NCBI RefSeq assembly: GCF_001186125.1
Contig: NW_014040542.1
Span: 53,649-75,829, forward strand
Reading direction: 5' to 3'
Source of the DNA: Sphaeroforma arctica JP610
Lineage: Eukaryota; Opisthokonta; Ichthyosporea; Ichthyophonida
DNA: 22,181 bases
Shown: positions 19,601 through 22,181 of the stretch, piece by piece
How the letters are laid out: each line of letters starts with the position of its first letter
Position numbering within the stretch: the stretch's first letter is position 1
Made by a program: the position numbers and the translations under genes
Notes under the pieces: model-generated
The model's database searches: none
Seen by the model: the letters and a program-made list of their open reading frames with translations, nothing else
Told to the model about the DNA's origin: nothing

Positions 19601-22181
19601 GCATAGTTCAAGTAGTCAATCTGTAGTAGTTATGCATCGGAGGTCTCACACATCCATGATACGGTTTGCTTATTTCGAGTAGTACGATACGTTTGGGTAG
19701 AACATTGGCGTACATTGGAAGTCTAACACGTCCATGATACGGCTGACTAGTTCAAGTAGTACAATCTGCCGTAGTTGTGCATCAGAGGTCTAACATACCC
19801 ATGATACGGCTGCTTATTTCGAGTAGTACAATACGTTTGGGTAGTACATTGGAAGCCTTACACGCCCATGATACGGCTGACTAGTTCAAGTAGTACAATC
19901 TGCCGCAGCTGTGCATTGGACGTCTCACACCAGTGGTACAAATGCTTATTTCGAGTAGTACAATACGTTTGGGTAGACATTGGAAGCCTCACACGCCCTT
20001 GATACGGCTGCATAGTTCAAGTAGTACAATCTGCCGCAGCTGTGCATTGGACGTCTCACACCAGTGGTACAAATGCTTAATTCGAGTAGTACAACATGTT
20101 TCGGTAGTACACCGGAGGTCTCACACACCCATGATACGGCTGCCTACCTTGGTTGTGCGCGGGTCGTAGTCAGTGGCCGGAGTGCCGCTGCTGGTTGCGG
20201 GGTTGTGCGACTGTCTAAGCTGGAGGACGGCTTTCGCATTGGCGAGTTGCACGGTCGCCTGTGGTATGAATAGGCCCAATGATAATATTGTGAGACCCAG
20301 TCTGTTGTCAGGAACCCATACTACGGGAGCATGCTTACTCTTTATAAACACATCTCTGTCAGCATTGTGGGAGCATGCCAAGCACTGCCAGGTCACATTT
20401 CCTTATGCAAGTAATGACATGGCTACTTGCACGCATGCACTTCCGCGCATGTCCACAAGCGCATTACACATGTGCATACATGACACAAAGACAGATAGGC
20501 GCAGAGGCACACACATGTACTGACGCACCGACATTAACAAACCTGATTGAGTTTCATTCGCAGTGCGGCAACATCCACATCGGCTTCTTTGGTACGCATA
20601 CTCGCTGATGCAGTCGAGGCCGTCAGCTGTAGCGTTTGGGCCTCTAGCACGGTCTTGTCCTTTTCCCTGCGCAATTCCTCGCTCAGTTGCGTGTTCTCAC
20701 GCTTTGCATCGTCTCGTTCGGATGTAATCGATACAACATTGTCGCGCTGTGGTGCGAATGTATTTTTGTAAGAGACATATCCAACTGCGATATTGACGAT
20801 AGTAGGATCCGAATCCATATTATCCTCTCACGTACATATATAGACATAACTTCACCCGTAACTTCATTCACTGTCATAGCGCATGTTTATAGCACAAGTG
20901 TGGTGCACCAAACAGTAGCATGCTTGTACGCAGCGTACAAGCACTAAGTCCAGATATCTTAGTAATCTACTTATGAATAACATGCCAATATTTAAATTCA
21001 TATACACATATACACGTAGACCTTCCATATAGATGCAAACGTATATGCACATTTCAAGGATAGGAAGCAATATTTGCAACTATACGTTTGATGCTGCAGC
21101 GGATGCATACCTGCTCATCTAGGGCCTTATTCAAGCCGTCTATGGTCTCTTGGAGTTTGTTAGCGTGCAGTTCGTACGTCTCGTTGTTATGTCCGAACAC
21201 CTTATCCTGTGCATAAAACGACTTGATGATATCTTGCAAGCCCCTAATCTCTAATCTGGACACACAATAATAATAATAGAACGGAAGTATTACCGAAATG
21301 ATAGCAAACTTCTCGCCTTCATAATATCCCATCAAATTCATATATATAAAAACACAACGATGTGATGATTTCTACTGCCCCTGTAATGTCGAACTCGCCC
21401 AACTCTCTATTTGCTCTGACGGAAACAAGGGTCAATTGCTTACGAATTTACTACACAGTTCGATCTCATGTGGTGTGGTGTGACGATGCTTGCAGAAGGT
21501 CTCTCCGTCGTGCTTCACCCACTGGCATTCCGCCTCTATGAACATATAGTGATACTCTGCATCTCGTCCAATACTATGCTATGTACTATAGTGTACGTAG
21601 TGTAATCGTCTTTAGTGGAGGCCACATGCTGACCACTCGGGGTTTACTATGTGTTTGTAGCGATATCCAGTCCGAGCCAAACAGTTGCCATTGAGCACAG
21701 GTGATGCTGCCCAATGTGCGACACGCTAACGGGCATATGCACACCAAGCATGATTTGCAAGAAAAATGCTCACCATCCACTAGTACGAAGACCTCGGACT
21801 ATTGCTCACTTACATTTGATTGTTAAATTGTTTGCGTATAAGTTCTTACTACTCTCGAAGACATGATGGATGATACGTGCGTGTGCGTGTGTGTGTGTAT
21901 ACGTCACTAGATAATTCCACGTACTGAATGTACCCATCGACTCAAAACAAGCTACCAGACACTATAGGATGCAAAGACCAAAGTAGGAGGTAGCACATAC
22001 TTGTAGAAATCCGACCGCCTTTGAAGAGTCCCGAACTTGGTTTTCAGGTCCTTGAGCTCTTTGCCGACGTTCTGGTGTTTGTCCGAGGCTTCGCTCAACT
22101 GCGCGCGTTGGGCGGTGATCAGTTGTTGCAGCCCATCCAGCCGCGATGTCAATCTGTCTAATGTCTCGTCCTGTCCCTCCT
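16681..22181 (-). CDS. MAD1: MAD1 (MAD1L1) spindle assembly checkpoint protein, C-terminal half
   Basis: MAD1 is a coiled-coil scaffold at nuclear pores and unattached kinetochores. It holds MAD2 in its closed form so that further MAD2 can be converted to inhibit APC/C-Cdc20. Exons in coding order on the minus strand: 22181-22001 (open at the window edge), 21255-21111, 20746-20543, 20258-20148, 18542-18405, 17455-17369, 16818-16681. The first junction is phase 2 and the others phase 0; together they encode 334 residues. The early part is coiled coil (RLDGLQQLITAQRAQLSEAS). LEIRGLQDIIKSFYAQD matches the conserved KERDGMRAILGSYDSE region of human MAD1. DYDPRTTK then VIHLRHNP corresponds to DYDQSRTKVLHMSLNP, the MAD2-interaction motif. 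FSHFREVVYTLFGFKIDMDE and YKLLSIYAESKRDYLLFK match the C-terminal RWD-like domain. The N-terminal half lies beyond 22181 and the last exon is not located. Confidence 0.94.
17162..17181. other. Assembly gap (20 N) in a MAD1 intron
   Basis: Twenty N residues lie in the intron 16819-17368, next to AT-rich simple sequence. The frame read through them is meaningless. The true gap size is unknown, and a microsatellite is a plausible cause. Confidence 0.95.
17219..17235. repeat. Short AT microsatellite
   Basis: An alternating TA run beside the assembly gap in the MAD1 intron 16819-17368. Confidence 0.9.
18399..18429 (-). repeat. MAD1: 17-bp duplication giving two tandem splice donors in MAD1
   Basis: On the minus strand CGGCAGCAGTACG occurs twice, 17 bases apart. 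Each copy offers a donor: GTACGC beginning at 18421 and GTACGT beginning at 18404. The downstream donor ends the exon in phase 0, matching the next exon (17455). The upstream donor ends it in phase 1 and would shift the frame. GTACGT is also closer to the consensus, so I placed the exon end at 18405. Confidence 0.8.
19433..20147. repeat. Alternating A/B minisatellite (about 66-bp units) abutting a MAD1 splice donor
   Basis: Clear units start at 19589, 19655, 19733, 19800, 19867, 19934, 19998, 20065 and 20130, preceded by more diverged copies from about 19433. Two types alternate. A has TAGTTCAAGTAGTACAATCTGCC. B has TTATTTCGAGTAGTACAATACG. The higher-order dimer is therefore about 132 bp. The last, partial unit (20130 on) runs into the end of the MAD1 exon 20148-20258, and the minus-strand donor GTAGGC is its CTGCCTAC segment. 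The array fills the 5' part of the 1.6-kb MAD1 intron. Confidence 0.95.
21444..21780 (-). other. Two LIM-like half motifs inside a MAD1 intron
   Basis: Within the MAD1 intron 21256-22000 the minus strand has an open stretch reading DGEHFSCKSCLVC (21739-21777). It resembles the PEHFxCxxC segment of LIM domains. Further along comes AECQWVKHDGETFCKHRH (21533-21480), resembling the DGxxYCxxHY segment, flanked by a possible acceptor (CATAGAG, about 21534) and a good donor (GTAAGC at 21443). The flanking MAD1 exons splice together perfectly without it. The spacing of the last Cys/His ligands does not fit LIM well, so chance is a serious alternative. Confidence 0.2.

Overview
The window looks like a eukaryotic nuclear chromosome fragment from an intron-rich genome. 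It has spliceosomal GT-AG introns of about 0.14 to 1.6 kb, microsatellites and many local tandem duplications. Two conserved genes converge on each other across about 9 kb of largely unassignable DNA. Both proteins read more like animal orthologues than like budding-yeast ones. A unicellular relative of animals, such as an ichthyosporean, is my guess and is not demonstrated.

Left part (+ strand, 558-7529): LIS1/PAFAH1B1, the dynein regulator. Ten coding exons join in frame to give the LisH domain, the coiled coil and all seven WD40 repeats up to the stop codon. The first coding exon is missing and probably lies upstream of base 1. Bases 1-557 read as the end of the first coding intron and are full of AT/GT microsatellites. 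One intron has a GC donor, and another carries a ten-copy 50-bp minisatellite. A polyadenylation signal follows the stop codon.

Middle (about 7.6-16.6 kb): a GT/AT microsatellite cluster, then AT-rich DNA with no gene I can name. It holds several two-copy tandem duplications, a few short coding-like stretches mostly on the minus strand, one C2H2 zinc-finger-like motif on the plus strand, and a 190-bp sequence present three times around 14.4-15.1 kb. I cannot tell a fast-evolving gene from decayed inserted DNA here.

Right part (- strand, 16681-22181): the C-terminal half of MAD1 (MAD1L1), the spindle assembly checkpoint scaffold. Seven exons join in phase, starting beyond the right edge. They include the conserved Mad2-interaction motif and most of the C-terminal domain. 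I could not find the last exon, of about 50 codons. One MAD1 intron holds an A/B alternating minisatellite whose last unit contains the splice donor. Another exon ends in a 17-bp duplication that creates two donors.

The two proteins meet functionally at the kinetochore: MAD1 scaffolds the checkpoint signal there, and dynein, which LIS1 activates, strips checkpoint proteins off. Nothing in the sequence shows that their neighbourhood is more than chance.
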